A stretch of 45,162 nucleotides of DNA from Bryobacterales bacterium (GCA_022824585.1 JAJDZN010000183.1:1-45162); one strand, 5' to 3'; positions 1 to 8,664 are shown, counted from the first letter of the stretch. Made by a program: numbers and translations. The notes: generated from the sequence alone by a model not told the origin.

Positions 1-140
1 AAAACTGCACGCTGGGTTCGATGAGCGGGGAGCGGAAACGAGACTATGCAGAAGACTGAGGCACCGGAACGCCGCGAAAGCCATCCGGACAACAGCTACT
101 CCCTCCTGCTAAGGTCGGCGCGTCGCTCCCCGACTCTACA

Positions 141-3100
141 ATCTCCAAATCGCTGCTGGGAATCGGGGTTCTAGCGCTTGCGTCGACGTGCTTTGCGCAG
201 ACGGCGACCATCACGGGTCGTGTTACGGACTCGACCGAGTCGGTGATCCCGGGAACTCAGATCACCGTCACCAACGAAGCAACCGGCGGCGTGCGGGAGA
301 CCGAGGCAAACCAGACGGGATACTACGCTGTGCCGTTGCTGCCCCCCGGGCAGTACCGCATTGTCGTTGAAATGGATGGATTCAAACAGATCATCCGGGA
401 TGGAATCACCCTTGAGGTCGGCCAGATTTCCGAGATCGACTTTGTCATGGATGTCGGCACCATCACCGAGCAGATCGAGGTCACTGCTGACGTGCTTCAG
501 CTGAACACCGTCGAGGCCAGCCAGGGGCAGGTCATCGAGAACCAGCGCATCGTGGACATGCCTCTGAACGGGCGCAACTACAACCAGCTGGCGCTGCTCT
601 CAGCCGGAACGGTACAGCCGGTCGGAGGCCGTTTCGGAGGGTTCAGCGTCGGTGGCCAGAGGACGACCCAGAACAATTTCCTGCTGGACGGTGTGGACAA
701 CAACGGTGTCGAGCTGGCTGGCGCACAGCGCCGCTCCGAGATGGTCCAGCCTTCCATTGACGCGATTCAGGAGTTCAAGGTCCAGACCAATGCCTACGCC
801 GCAGAATTCGGTCGCGCCATGGGAGCAGTGATCAACTTGACCACGAAGTCAGGCACGAACCAGCTCCACGGCACTGCATTTCACTTCCTGCGCAACGAGG
901 CGATGGATGCCAAGAACTTCTTCGATCCGGCGGACCGTCCGAAGCCGAAGTTCCGCCGCAACCAGTACGGCTGGTCCTTGGGAGGCCCGCTCTACATTCC
1001 GAAAGCGGTCGATTGGCGCAACAAGGTCTTCTGGTTTGGGGACGCCGAGTGGACGGACATCCGCGAGACCAGCACCATCACGTCCACGATCCCGACCGCC
1101 GGGATGCGCAACGGCGATTTCTCCGACCTGCTGACGCAGCGCAACAAGGCGATCACCGATCCCCTCGCGGGCGAGTCGTTCCTGGGAAACCAGATTCCAA
1201 TGAGCCGTTTCGACCCGGTCGGGCACACCATGATCAACTTGTATCCAGACCCGCAGAATGCGGACATCGCTGCGAACTTCGTCAATCAGTCGCCCCGGAA
1301 CGAGGACGTCAAGAAGTGGGACGTTCGCGCCGATGTGAACATCACCAGTCGGGACAACATGTACTGGCGCTACAGCTGGCACGACTTCGTCAGGCCCGCC
1401 GCTCTGTCCTTGCCGGCCCCCGCTTTTGGCGGCGGCAACGATCAGTTGGTGGAGGGCAACAACACGGGTGCCGGTTGGAACCACATCTGGTCGCCGAACC
1501 TGATCATGTCGATCCGGGGTGTTTGGAATTTCGCGCTGTTCAAGCGGGACAACGTGGCCGCCGCCAAGGCCCTGGCGGAGGAGCTTGGAGTGTTCAGCCT
1601 TAATGACGCCTACGGTATCCAGGGGCCGCCTGCGGCGACCCTCGGCAGCTTCTCGCTCATGAGTGTCAGCGGGTATCGCAATGTCGGCGTGGGGTCCTTC
1701 AATCCCGTAGACCGGAACTCCCAGAACCGCCAGATCGTGGGCGATCTGACCTGGACCAAGGGCAAACATACTGTCAAGGTAGGCGGGAACCTGATCCGGT
1801 CGCAGAACAACATCTTCAACGTCTCCCGCCAAATCGGCCAGTATTCATTCAATGCCAGGTACACCAGGGACGGGCAGGCAGACATGCTGCTTGGCCTGGC
1901 CAACCGGTATATTTTCTCGAAGCCCCTGCTGGTAGACCTCCGCCAGACGCTGTACGCGGGCTATGTCCAGGACGACTGGAAGGTCACCTCGCGGCTGACA
2001 TTGAACCTGGGCGTCCGTTACGAGCTGGTGCTTCCATGGACAGATATCCGGGACCGGATGGGTAACTTCGACATCACCACCGATCCTGAGAACCCAGTGC
2101 TCGTTCCGGCCGGGTCGCGAGGGACTTCCAACTTCGATCGCGCTGGGTACAAGGCCGATCCGAACAACTTCATGCCGCGGCTCGGCTTCGCGTACAAGAT
2201 CGATGACAACACCGTGTTGCGCGCGGGCTGGGGCCTGTACTACACCTACATGGAGCCCTTCGGCGATGCGCAGTACCTCATTGGCAATCCGCCGAACGCC
2301 TACATCGTCGACATGAATTCCAGCGCGACGAGGCCGGCGGTCGTCCTGGCGGACGGACCGCCGCCGGGATCCTTGGAACTCGAGAACGCGACTGGAGTTC
2401 AGTTCGTCTCCTACGACGTCGATCCCGACCTGGGCAATGCCCAGCAGTGGAACGTCAACATCCAGCGGGAGCTCGGCGAGGACTGGATGTTCGAGGTCGG
2501 CTATTCCGGTTCGGTCGGCAGGGACCTGCTGCGCCGCTACGGCGTGAATTTCTCGCCGCCGGGCCCGGGCGGCATCAACGAGAAGCGGCGTTACAAGTCG
2601 GCCGAGATCACCGGCACGGGCATCGTCACCTCGCCGCTGGGTCCGATCATCGGGTACCGACACGATGGCACGTCGGACTACCATGCGCTCGTCACCAAGA
2701 TGGAGAAGCGGTTCTCCGGAGGTTACACGTTGCTGGCTTCCTACACTTGGTCCAAGACGATGGGCGACACTTGCGGCGGTGCCGCGCAAGGCAACACGAG
2801 CGGTTGCGGGTACCAGGACCTGCGTCGGCTCGAACTCGAGAGGTCCGTCGACAATCAGCACGTGCCGCAGCGCTTAGTGCTGAGCGGGCTGTGGGACCTT
2901 CCGTGGGGCAAGGGGCGCAGCTTCGGAAGCGGCTGGAGCCCGGTCCTCAACGCGATCGCTGGCGGCTGGAGCGTCGGGAGCATCGTGACTGCGGCCAGCG
3001 GCCGCCCTTACAGTCTGACGGTGAACGGGAATCCCGCCAACAGTTCAGGCGCCACCGTCGTCAATCGGCCGAATACCGACGGTCGGGATCCCTATGGGGG

Positions 3101-3404
3101 CAACCGGACCCTGCAGGAGGACTTCGATACCAGCGCCTTTACGCCCAACAACCAATTCGAGATCGGTAACTTGGGCCGCAACACCATGTTCCAGCGGGGC
3201 TTCTTCAACTGGGATTTCTCCCTGCTGAAGAACATCAGGATCAGCGAGGACGTGGGCTTGCAGTTCCGCTTCGAGTCGTTTCACTTCACGAACACGCCGC
3301 GCTTCGGGCAGGCAGGCAACGTCGTTGGCACCGGTCCTTTCGGCCGCATCACCAGTGCGGGCACGCCGCGCAACCTGCAGCTGGGCATGAAGCTTGTGTG
3401 GTAG
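141..3404 (+). CDS. TonB-dependent receptor with N-terminal carboxypeptidase-regulatory-like domain (Oar-like)
   Basis: Outer-membrane receptor of the type that imports large ligands such as glycans or siderophores using TonB energy. After a signal peptide comes a Cna-B/CarboxypepD_reg-like beta domain (TATITGRV ... ESVIPGTQITVTN), then a plug-like region (MPLNGRNYNQLA, LDGVDNNG, AEFGRAMGAVINLTTKSGTN) and a long beta-barrel ending in an aromatic residue (KLVW), as barrel proteins do. The first ATG/GTG/TTG in frame is GTG 243, but that would remove the signal peptide and half of the first domain. The frame is open back to position 60 and reads a good signal peptide (SKSLLGIGVLALASTCFAQ) from codon 141, which is ATC. 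Either ATC is used, or an ATG was mutated or misread, or a frameshift hides the start. Length (about 1090 aa) fits the family. Ligand unknown. No partner gene downstream; the insertion sequence follows. Confidence 0.85.
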   Translation: MSKSLLGIGVLALASTCFAQTATITGRVTDSTESVIPGTQITVTNEATGGVRETEANQTGYYAVPLLPPGQYRIVVEMDGFKQIIRDGITLEVGQISEIDFVMDVGTITEQIEVTADVLQLNTVEASQGQVIENQRIVDMPLNGRNYNQLALLSAGTVQPVGGRFGGFSVGGQRTTQNNFLLDGVDNNGVELAGAQRRSEMVQPSIDAIQEFKVQTNAYAAEFGRAMGAVINLTTKSGTNQLHGTAFHFLRNEAMDAKNFFDPADRPKPKFRRNQYGWSLGGPLYIPKAVDWRNKVFWFGDAEWTDIRETSTITSTIPTAGMRNGDFSDLLTQRNKAITDPLAGESFLGNQIPMSRFDPVGHTMINLYPDPQNADIAANFVNQSPRNEDVKKWDVRADVNITSRDNMYWRYSWHDFVRPAALSLPAPAFGGGNDQLVEGNNTGAGWNHIWSPNLIMSIRGVWNFALFKRDNVAAAKALAEELGVFSLNDAYGIQGPPAATLGSFSLMSVSGYRNVGVGSFNPVDRNSQNRQIVGDLTWTKGKHTVKVGGNLIRSQNNIFNVSRQIGQYSFNARYTRDGQADMLLGLANRYIFSKPLLVDLRQTLYAGYVQDDWKVTSRLTLNLGVRYELVLPWTDIRDRMGNFDITTDPENPVLVPAGSRGTSNFDRAGYKADPNNFMPRLGFAYKIDDNTVLRAGWGLYYTYMEPFGDAQYLIGNPPNAYIVDMNSSATRPAVVLADGPPPGSLELENATGVQFVSYDVDPDLGNAQQWNVNIQRELGEDWMFEVGYSGSVGRDLLRRYGVNFSPPGPGGINEKRRYKSAEITGTGIVTSPLGPIIGYRHDGTSDYHALVTKMEKRFSGGYTLLASYTWSKTMGDTCGGAAQGNTSGCGYQDLRRLELERSVDNQHVPQRLVLSGLWDLPWGKGRSFGSGWSPVLNAIAGGWSVGSIVTAASGRPYSLTVNGNPANSSGATVVNRPNTDGRDPYGGNRTLQEDFDTSAFTPNNQFEIGNLGRNTMFQRGFFNWDFSLLKNIRISEDVGLQFRFESFHFTNTPRFGQAGNVVGTGPFGRITSAGTPRNLQLGMKLVW

Positions 3405-3544
3405 GCCGGGCGGCTGCGCACTGCAGCGTCTGATCCGGCGATCGGCTCCGGGGCGGAGGGCCAGATCACCTGCAACACAGTCGAAGCGTTCAGGTCACGG
3501 ATGGCGAGAGTGTCTGCACTGAAGGCCACTCTGGCCGAACACCT

Positions 3545-3562
3545 CTAGCCTGAATCCCCAAC
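3545..3562 (+). repeat. IS left terminal inverted repeat
   Basis: CTAGCCTGAATCCCCAAC; pairs with 5647-5664 with one mismatch. Confidence 0.85.
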
Positions 3563-3664
3563 CGCTTCCAGAATATGACGGTTTCTTGGAGGACACCCTC
3601 CAGTTTGCAGTGATCAAACGGGTTGTCGTCGCTAGTGACTACTTTATTTCTTAACTGATTTACT

Positions 3665-3771
3665 AATTTCCACTCTATCTTATTCAAGATTCTCGTCACG
3701 CGGCCCGGCGACAGGCTTCCTGTCGTCTTGCGCTTTTGCCCCCTGTCAGGCACCAATTTCCACTGTATCTT
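3665..3771 (+). repeat. Direct repeat pair in IS left arm
   Basis: AATTTCCACTCTATCTT at 3665-3681 recurs as AATTTCCACTGTATCTT at 3755-3771 (16 of 17 identical), 90 bp apart. Repeated motifs inside a transposon end are often transposase-binding sites; that role is inference. Apart from these and the promoter, the 324-bp arm holds nothing else recognisable. Confidence 0.5.
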
Positions 3772-3850
3772 GTAGGCCTGCACGCCTCGCTGCCTAGATT
3801 TTCGGTCTCGAACGGCCCTGTCTGCCTCCGGCCCTCCCTTCTGCATGTCA

Positions 3851-3883
3851 TTGATTGGATATTGGTGTATCTGTTAATATTAA
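3851..3883 (+). promoter_or_regulatory. Probable transposase promoter with palindromic -10
   Basis: TTGATT (3851-3856), an 18-bp spacer and TAATAT (3875-3880). The -10 lies inside the perfect 10-bp palindrome TTAATATTAA (3874-3883). Transcription would start about at the ATG (3887), implying a leaderless mRNA; no ribosome-binding site is present between the -10 and the ATG. Confidence 0.5.
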
Positions 3884-3886
3884 TCT

Positions 3887-5647
3887 ATGAACGACCTCGC
3901 CGACCGCTTCCTCTCTCCCGCCAATCCCAACCAGCGCCGCTACGAAGCCCTCCGCGCCCTCTGCGTCGACCGCCTCCCGCTGCCCGACGCCGCCCGCCGC
4001 TTCGGCTACGCCCCCGGCTCGCTGCGCAACCTCCTCTCCGACTTCCGCCGCCACCCCGACCGCCCCTTCTTCCTGCCCTCCGCCCGCTCCGCCCGGCCCC
4101 CCGCCGCCGACGATCCCAAGGCGGCCCGCCGCACGCGCGTCCTCCAGCTCCGCTCCCAGCACCTCTCCGCCAACCAGATCGCCGCCACCCTGCGCCAAGA
4201 AGGCCAGCCCGCCTCCGTCCCCACCGTCGCCAAGATCCTGCGCGACGCCGGCCTGCCCCGCCTGCCCCGCCGCACCCGCGCCCAGCTCGAGCTCGCTGCA
4301 CGACCGCTCGCCGCGCCCGCCGCCTCCGTCCTCGAACTCGACCTCTCCCCGCGCTCCTTCCGCACCGACTTCGGCGGCCTCTTCCTCTTCCTGCCCGCTC
4401 TGGCCCAGCTCCGCTTCGACACCCTCGTGGACCGCCACGGCCTGCCCGGCTCCCACACCCTGCCCCCAGCCCAAGCCGCCCTCTCCGTGCTCGCCCTCAA
4501 ACTCTGGGGCATCGGCCGCCCCGCCCGCCTCATGCCCGACGTGCTCGACCAGGGGCCCGCCCTCTTCGCCGGCCTCAACGCCGTCCCCAAGCGCTCCACC
4601 CTCTCGGAATACTCCTGCCGCATCGATCCCCGCCGCCTGCCGCGCTTCGCCGCCAGCTGGCTCGACGCCACCGCCAACCTCGGCCTGCCCGCCGGCTCCT
4701 CCTTCGACCTCGACTTCCACACTGTCCCCTACCACGGCGAGCAGGCCGTGCTCGAAAAGCACTTTGTCTCCAAGCGCTCCCGCCGCCAGCGCGGCGTGCT
4801 CACCTTCCTCGCCCGCGACGCCGACCACGATGTGTTCTGCTGCGCCGACGCCACCGTCCGCAAGGCCGACCAGAACGAGGCCGTCCTGCGCTTCGCCGAG
4901 GCCTTCCGCAAGCGCACCGGCGCCCTGCCCGCCGAACTCGTCTTCGACTCCCGCCTGACCACCTACGCCGTCCTCGCCCGACTCGACCAACTCGGCATCC
5001 GCTTCCTCACCCTCCGCCGCCGCTCCCCCAACCTCGTCCGCGACCTGCTCGCCGCCGACGGCTGGCAGCAGCTCGCGCTCACCAACATCGGCCGCAAGTA
5101 CCGCCATCCCCGCGCCCTGGACCGCTCCGTCTCCCTGCGCGGCTACCCCCGTCCCATCCGCCAGATCGCCGTCACCGGCCTCGGCCACGACCAGCCCACC
5201 CTGCTGCTCACCAACCAGCTCGACGCCAAGCCCGCCGCGCTGGTCGACCGCTACGCCCGCCGCATGGTCATCGAAAACGCCATCGCCGAGTCGATCGACT
5301 TCTTCCACATGGACGCGCTCTCCTCGGCCGTGCCGCTGAAGATCGACGCCGACCTGCAGTTCACCCTGATGGCCTCCACCCTGTACCGCCTGCTGGGCCG
5401 CCGCCTCGGCAACGGCCACCAGCACATGCGCGCCCGCCAGCTGTTCGAGCGCTTCGTGCGCACCGCCGCCAAGGTGCGCATCGACGAGCGCAGCGTCGAG
5501 GTCCGGCTGGGCCGCCGCGCCCACAACCCCCTGCTGATCGCCGCCGGCTTCGGCGAGGACCGCCCGGCCATCCCCTGGCTCGGCAACAAGACGCTCAAGC
5601 TCGTGATCGGCCTCGACGAGCCGAAACAATCACATCCAAATCTGTAG
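3887..5647 (+). CDS. IS4/IS1380-like DDE transposase
   Basis: 586-aa cut-and-paste transposase. The N-terminal ~130 residues look like helix-turn-helix DNA-binding domains (LPDAARRFGYAPGSLRNLL; SANQIAATLRQEGQPASVPTVAKIL). The RNase-H-like core follows: first Asp in SFDLDFHTVPYHG, second Asp in LVFDSRLTTYAV, and Glu in the Y-(2)-R-(3)-E signature (YARRMVIENAIAES) typical of IS4-type transposases; the usual Lys six residues later is not seen. The gene fills the element to the right inverted repeat, its stop lying at the repeat edge. Extreme third-position C gives long open frames on the opposite strand; those are shadows. It appears intact and could be active. Confidence 0.85.
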   Translation: MNDLADRFLSPANPNQRRYEALRALCVDRLPLPDAARRFGYAPGSLRNLLSDFRRHPDRPFFLPSARSARPPAADDPKAARRTRVLQLRSQHLSANQIAATLRQEGQPASVPTVAKILRDAGLPRLPRRTRAQLELAARPLAAPAASVLELDLSPRSFRTDFGGLFLFLPALAQLRFDTLVDRHGLPGSHTLPPAQAALSVLALKLWGIGRPARLMPDVLDQGPALFAGLNAVPKRSTLSEYSCRIDPRRLPRFAASWLDATANLGLPAGSSFDLDFHTVPYHGEQAVLEKHFVSKRSRRQRGVLTFLARDADHDVFCCADATVRKADQNEAVLRFAEAFRKRTGALPAELVFDSRLTTYAVLARLDQLGIRFLTLRRRSPNLVRDLLAADGWQQLALTNIGRKYRHPRALDRSVSLRGYPRPIRQIAVTGLGHDQPTLLLTNQLDAKPAALVDRYARRMVIENAIAESIDFFHMDALSSAVPLKIDADLQFTLMASTLYRLLGRRLGNGHQHMRARQLFERFVRTAAKVRIDERSVEVRLGRRAHNPLLIAAGFGEDRPAIPWLGNKTLKLVIGLDEPKQSHPNL

Positions 5648-5664
5648 TTGGGAATTCAGGCTAG
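5647..5664 (-). repeat. IS right terminal inverted repeat
   Basis: GTTGGGAATTCAGGCTAG, reverse complement of the left end with one mismatch; its first base ends the transposase stop codon. Confidence 0.85.
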
Positions 5665-5837
5665 TCGGGATGTGGTTCGGTCCCACTCTGCGAGTTATCG
5701 CACAGCCAAGGCTCGTTTGCTCAGCCCCCCTAACTCCTTATGAAATCCGGCCCTCGCTATATGACATTGAAAAACCCTGCGGGAATAGGGCATCGGCGAA
5801 ACGAGTGTCCCGTTTCCGTAGAATGAGGAAGCGCCAC

Positions 5838-6398
5838 ATGAAGCCCCCCACGGCATTGATGGAAACCGCCAACTTCAAACCCGGCGTGCCACCCGCCGAC
5901 GCAGGTCGCCTATCCGCTGTCTATCTCATGTCCGAGGAATTCAGGCTCTTGGCTGAGGTCGCGTTGCGCGAAGCCGGGTTCTTTCGGCAAGCCAGGTACA
6001 ACGCGGGCATCTTCTGTCTTGGGCACGCTCTGGAACTAACGTACAAAATGCTCCTGATGAAAGATGGCATCCGAGACTGCAGATTGCACGACTTCGGCAA
6101 GTTATTCAAGCGGATGGAGCTAGGCACCCAAAGCGCCCTCGCGTCAATAGTGTGCAAAGCCGGTTGGCCAACGTGCGACGATTTCCACGAGTTCTTGGCC
6201 AATGAGCTTGACATTGTGGACAGGAAGTACCACGAAGCCAGTAGCGGATGGGATCATTGGACGCGCGACCAGACTGGACAGAACATCGGTCACAAGCTCT
6301 GGCCGGAGCTGCTTGCCCTGAGCGAGGCATTGCATCAGTACGCAGCGTCCACGCTCTGGAAGGACCCAAGCCTGCCAGTGCACCCGATGGAAGGGTGA
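5838..6398 (+). CDS. HEPN-like helical protein, function unknown
   Basis: 186 aa. ATG 5838 was chosen because AGGAAG lies six bases upstream; ATG 5823 and 5859 are alternatives. The segment RYNAGIFCLGHALELTYKMLLMKDG resembles the central helices of HEPN-type proteins (many are toxin RNases or nucleotidyltransferase partners), followed by a second helical region (HDFGKLFKRMELG) and an acidic/aromatic tail. The strict HEPN R-x(4-6)-H motif is not clear, so nuclease activity is not claimed. It stands alone: no nucleotidyltransferase partner is adjacent. The IS lies 170 bp upstream and may have cut it off from former neighbours. Confidence 0.6.
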   Translation: MKPPTALMETANFKPGVPPADAGRLSAVYLMSEEFRLLAEVALREAGFFRQARYNAGIFCLGHALELTYKMLLMKDGIRDCRLHDFGKLFKRMELGTQSALASIVCKAGWPTCDDFHEFLANELDIVDRKYHEASSGWDHWTRDQTGQNIGHKLWPELLALSEALHQYAASTLWKDPSLPVHPMEG

Positions 6399-6858
6399 TC
6401 CCACGTAGGAAGTCTAGGCCGGTCGCGGGTAGACCCGCGAATGATCCGACGGATCCCAAAACGACCAGCGCACGCCTGCGCGCCACGCGCCCGAGGGCGG
6501 CGCCGACAGCCCCCGTCAGAAAACCACCCGGGTGCAACCTAGCGTCCTCCAGGATTTGAAGCGTATAGCGCCGTCACATAGGTAGCGCGCCCCCGGACAA
6601 GACCAAAGAGTAGCAACGACACGAGCGTCGACTCCGTCATCAAGGCTGCCCCTTGGGCTCACTTGACGCGTCGCCGACGACAACTAGAATGACCGGCGTG
6701 TCTACTAGAATGACCGCCACTGCCTCGCAGTTGGCGGCGCCGGGAGGGGGCGACCGGAGCCGCCCCCGATTCTAGATCAACAATCGCCCTGTGTAAGACG
6801 TGTCTGGTCGCTAGCTCTCCTGTAAGGTTGATCCGTTGATCAGTGGTACCGTTGGGCT
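6399..6858. other. Non-coding gap with a short direct repeat
   Basis: No gene recognised in about 460 bp. GC-rich in its first half. ACTAGAATGACCG occurs twice, at 6683-6695 and 6704-6716 (21-bp period). Repeated motifs of this kind occur near IS21-type transposon ends, but no transposase fragment is visible. Confidence 0.5.
6683..6716 (+). repeat. 13-bp direct repeat, two copies
   Basis: Two exact copies of ACTAGAATGACCG with an 8-bp spacer, 143 bp upstream of the protease gene. Could be an operator pair or the remnant of a transposon end. Confidence 0.5.
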
Positions 6859-7767
6859 GTGAAGAAGGATACACCCGAGAGAACAAGGGGTTCTGAGTCC
6901 GACCAGACGCGTAAGATTCTCGAATCGAGTCCCGGCCTTCAAGAAGTCAGAGACAGAATCGTTGACTATTTGATGGGGTTCGTCTTGCTGGACGAAAACA
7001 CCGCGCGTTTCTGTGGATCGGGGACATTAGTGTCGATCGGAGAGACTAAAGCCATACTGACGGCGGGCCATGTTCTAGGCGCTCTCCCCCAAACGGGTCG
7101 TATCGGACTGGCCCTGCCTACGCGCTACGAGCCAACGGTAGGCAGTGAATGCCTCTTGATGGAGCATGTCACGCGAGTGTACTTCGGCCGCGGTGAGAAC
7201 GGTTCTGATGGCCCCGACCTTGGGTTATTGGTATTACCAGACCTAGTAGCTTCGAAAGTCATTCCGTCCACAAAGACCTTCTACAATCTCCTGCTGAGGA
7301 GAGAAGCGGCGCTCGATCGTCAGAGGGCGATTGACCGTGATGGCCCCGGCAAGCCTGCGAGTGACGGTGACCCCACCGAATCATGGATACTTGTTGGTAC
7401 TCCAGCAGAATCCGAATCTGCTGGTCCGCCTCAGGCGGGGTTCGACCAGGTCAAGGAGTTTGAAGGTCAAGCTGGTTTAGGTGCAGTGGTGTCTGCCAGC
7501 ACAGTGGAGGGATTTGACTATCTGGGATTTTCCGCGAAATACGATGAGAATTATGAAGGTCCCGGATCATTCGAAGGGTACAGTGGAGGGTCCCTCTGGC
7601 ATCTACGAGGCGTACTGGACAAAGGCGAATTCGTCGTGAAAGACTGGATTCTATCGGGTGTTCCGTTCTGGCAATCAGCAGTAACGGGATCCGAGAGGAT
7701 AATAACGTGCCACGGCCCGAAGAGCATATTCGAGCGATTGATCGATAAGAATCAGAACAAGTTTTAG
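6859..7767 (+). CDS. Trypsin-fold serine protease, cytoplasmic
   Basis: 302 aa, GTG start, weak ribosome-binding site. Chymotrypsin-like triad visible: His71 in ILTAGHVL, Asp120 in GPDLGLLVL, Ser242 in GYSGGSLW. FCGSGTLVS before the His is the usual first strand. No signal peptide or membrane segment, so it should act inside the cell, unlike most housekeeping trypsin-fold proteases (DegP/HtrA), and it has no PDZ domain. The insert between Asp and Ser is long (about 120 residues, with a polar stretch near 160-190). Intracellular trypsin-like domains are known effectors in several bacterial conflict systems; its place among accessory genes fits that, as inference. Base composition is lower in GC than the IS or glycogen genes, suggesting transfer. 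Confidence 0.8.
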   Translation: MKKDTPERTRGSESDQTRKILESSPGLQEVRDRIVDYLMGFVLLDENTARFCGSGTLVSIGETKAILTAGHVLGALPQTGRIGLALPTRYEPTVGSECLLMEHVTRVYFGRGENGSDGPDLGLLVLPDLVASKVIPSTKTFYNLLLRREAALDRQRAIDRDGPGKPASDGDPTESWILVGTPAESESAGPPQAGFDQVKEFEGQAGLGAVVSASTVEGFDYLGFSAKYDENYEGPGSFEGYSGGSLWHLRGVLDKGEFVVKDWILSGVPFWQSAVTGSERIITCHGPKSIFERLIDKNQNKF

Positions 7768-7893
7768 GCGTTGTGTCTCCGTGGCTAATGCAACGCTTGG
7801 GGTAGCTGCGACTTCAACAATTGGACCCACTGGCGCGACGGTAAAGCCGGTGCCCTTGTGCTAGACGAGTCAAACCGGCAATGAAGGGGAACG

Positions 7894-8172
7894 ATGATGA
7901 CAAAGGGAAATCCACGCTGGGTCAGACAGCGAGCGCGGTGCCATCCGCTGGGCTTGCTATACGCGCTGCACAAGAGGTTGCAGCGTGACTGCCGCAAGAT
8001 CAACGAACAGCCCCATCTGGTGCGGCGCGGTTACAAATACGCCGCTACAAGCGATGGGTCGGACGAGTCGTCTCGGGTGAAAGTCGAGGGAGTGCCAGAG
8101 GACCCTCAATACAACAGCATGGGGCACGCTTTCCTCAACCCAGGGTCGAACCATGTGAAAGTCAACATCTGA
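7894..8172 (+). CDS. Small basic hypothetical protein, probably truncated by a stop
   Basis: 92 aa. ATG 7894 has AAGGGGA four bases upstream. Arg/Lys-rich start, no family recognised. After its TGA (8170-8172) the same frame stays open to TAG 8308-8310 and reads a sensible acidic peptide (GDGGFDIHMQWDIEKS then DLIVDDEKTDLASISERI). The gene may therefore once have ended at 8310 (138 codons plus stop). Either a nonsense mutation, or two adjacent small ORFs with the second starting at ATG 8203. Confidence 0.4.
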   Translation: MMTKGNPRWVRQRARCHPLGLLYALHKRLQRDCRKINEQPHLVRRGYKYAATSDGSDESSRVKVEGVPEDPQYNSMGHAFLNPGSNHVKVNI

Positions 8173-8461
8173 GGTGTTGGCGATGGCGGATTCGACATTC
8201 ACATGCAGTGGGATATCGAGAAGTCGCGCTGCGATCTCATCGTGGATGACGAGAAAACCGATCTCGCCTCAATTAGCGAGCGCATTCTGGGGCGACTGGG
8301 GTTTCCCTAGACTCCTCCTCTAGGCGTAGTGTTTACAGATGAGATACGCCGGTTTGGCATATGACTGTACCTTGAATGGTACGATCTCAGGCAATGCCCG
8401 CTTGAAAGCGGCTTAGGGCGAACCGCGATCTGCTGCCGCTCCCCTCCTGGATGAGATGGGA

Positions 8462-8530
8462 GGCGGCAGCCAACTGGTTTAGGTGGATTCCGGGCAAGGG
8501 TCGATTGCGGGTTCGAATCCGCCGCCGCGT
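8462..8530 (+). pseudogene. tRNA-like relic, resembling tRNA-Cys
   Basis: GGCGGCAGCC at one end, a D-loop-like CAACTGGTTTAGG, GGGCAAG where a GCA anticodon loop would lie, and a T-arm-like GCGGGTTCGAATCCGC followed by CGCCGC, which partly pairs with the 5' GGCGGC. It cannot be an intact tRNA: the T stem lacks one C, U33 is absent and two bases are missing after the acceptor strand. tRNA 3' ends are common integration sites, so this may be an attachment-site remnant; no second copy was found in the window. Confidence 0.3.
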
Positions 8531-8563
8531 CCTCGCAGTGTAGGAGATGCGAGGATGGTCTAA

Positions 8564-8580
8564 GATGACAATGAGTCATC
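8564..8580. promoter_or_regulatory. Inverted repeat upstream of the three-gene operon
   Basis: GATGAC-AATGA-GTCATC, perfect 6-bp arms with a 5-bp spacer, about 85 bp before the first gene. Size and position suit a dimeric repressor site; no regulator is identified. Confidence 0.4.
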
Positions 8581-8664
8581 AGCTAGCTGTTGCCACACGC
8601 TTTTCGTTCAGAGACCTCTCTCTTGACGTCGCTCCCTACGGCATGATTCAATCAACCTCGATCT

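Larger units (their letters stand above)
3545..5664 (+). mobile_element. Complete insertion sequence (IS4/IS1380-like), 2.1 kb
   Basis: Bounded by inverted repeats CTAGCCTGAATCCCCAAC (left) and the complement of CTAGCCTGAATTCCCAAC (right), 17 of 18 identical, around one transposase gene. If the outer CTAG is read as a 4-bp target duplication, the true termini are CCTGAATYCCCAAC (13 of 14 identical); IS1380-type elements are known for CC-starting ends and 4-5 bp duplications. CTAG is itself palindromic, so the two readings cannot be separated here. The left 324-bp non-coding arm is unusually long and carries a repeated 17-mer. It sits between the receptor gene and the accessory genes. Confidence 0.85.
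8311..8664. other. Hairpin-rich non-coding region
   Basis: No credible ORF in 354 bp, but several inverted repeats in a row: GTACC/GGTAC (8367-8382) enclosed by GAGAT/ATCTC (8341/8384), CCGCTT/AAGCGG (8398-8411), a strong stem GCTGCCG-CTCCC / GGGAG-CGGCAGC with one bulge (8432-8470), a 7-bp stem TCCTCGC/GCGAGGA (8530-8555) and GATGAC/GTCATC (8564-8580). This is the 5' flank of the three-gene operon. It could be a structured RNA or leader; no known RNA family is matched with confidence. Confidence 0.45.

Noticed and set aside
3848..5629. 593-codon open frame opposite the transposase
   Set aside because: Ala/Gly/Glu-rich shadow caused by extreme third-position C in the transposase; no protein-like motifs.
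7768..7796. GCGTTG/CAACGC stem after the protease gene as terminator
   Set aside because: Only 6 bp with a 17-base loop and no T-tract.
8462..8530. Functional tRNA-Cys
   Set aside because: T stem has mismatches, U33 is missing and bases after the acceptor strand are absent; treated as a relic only.
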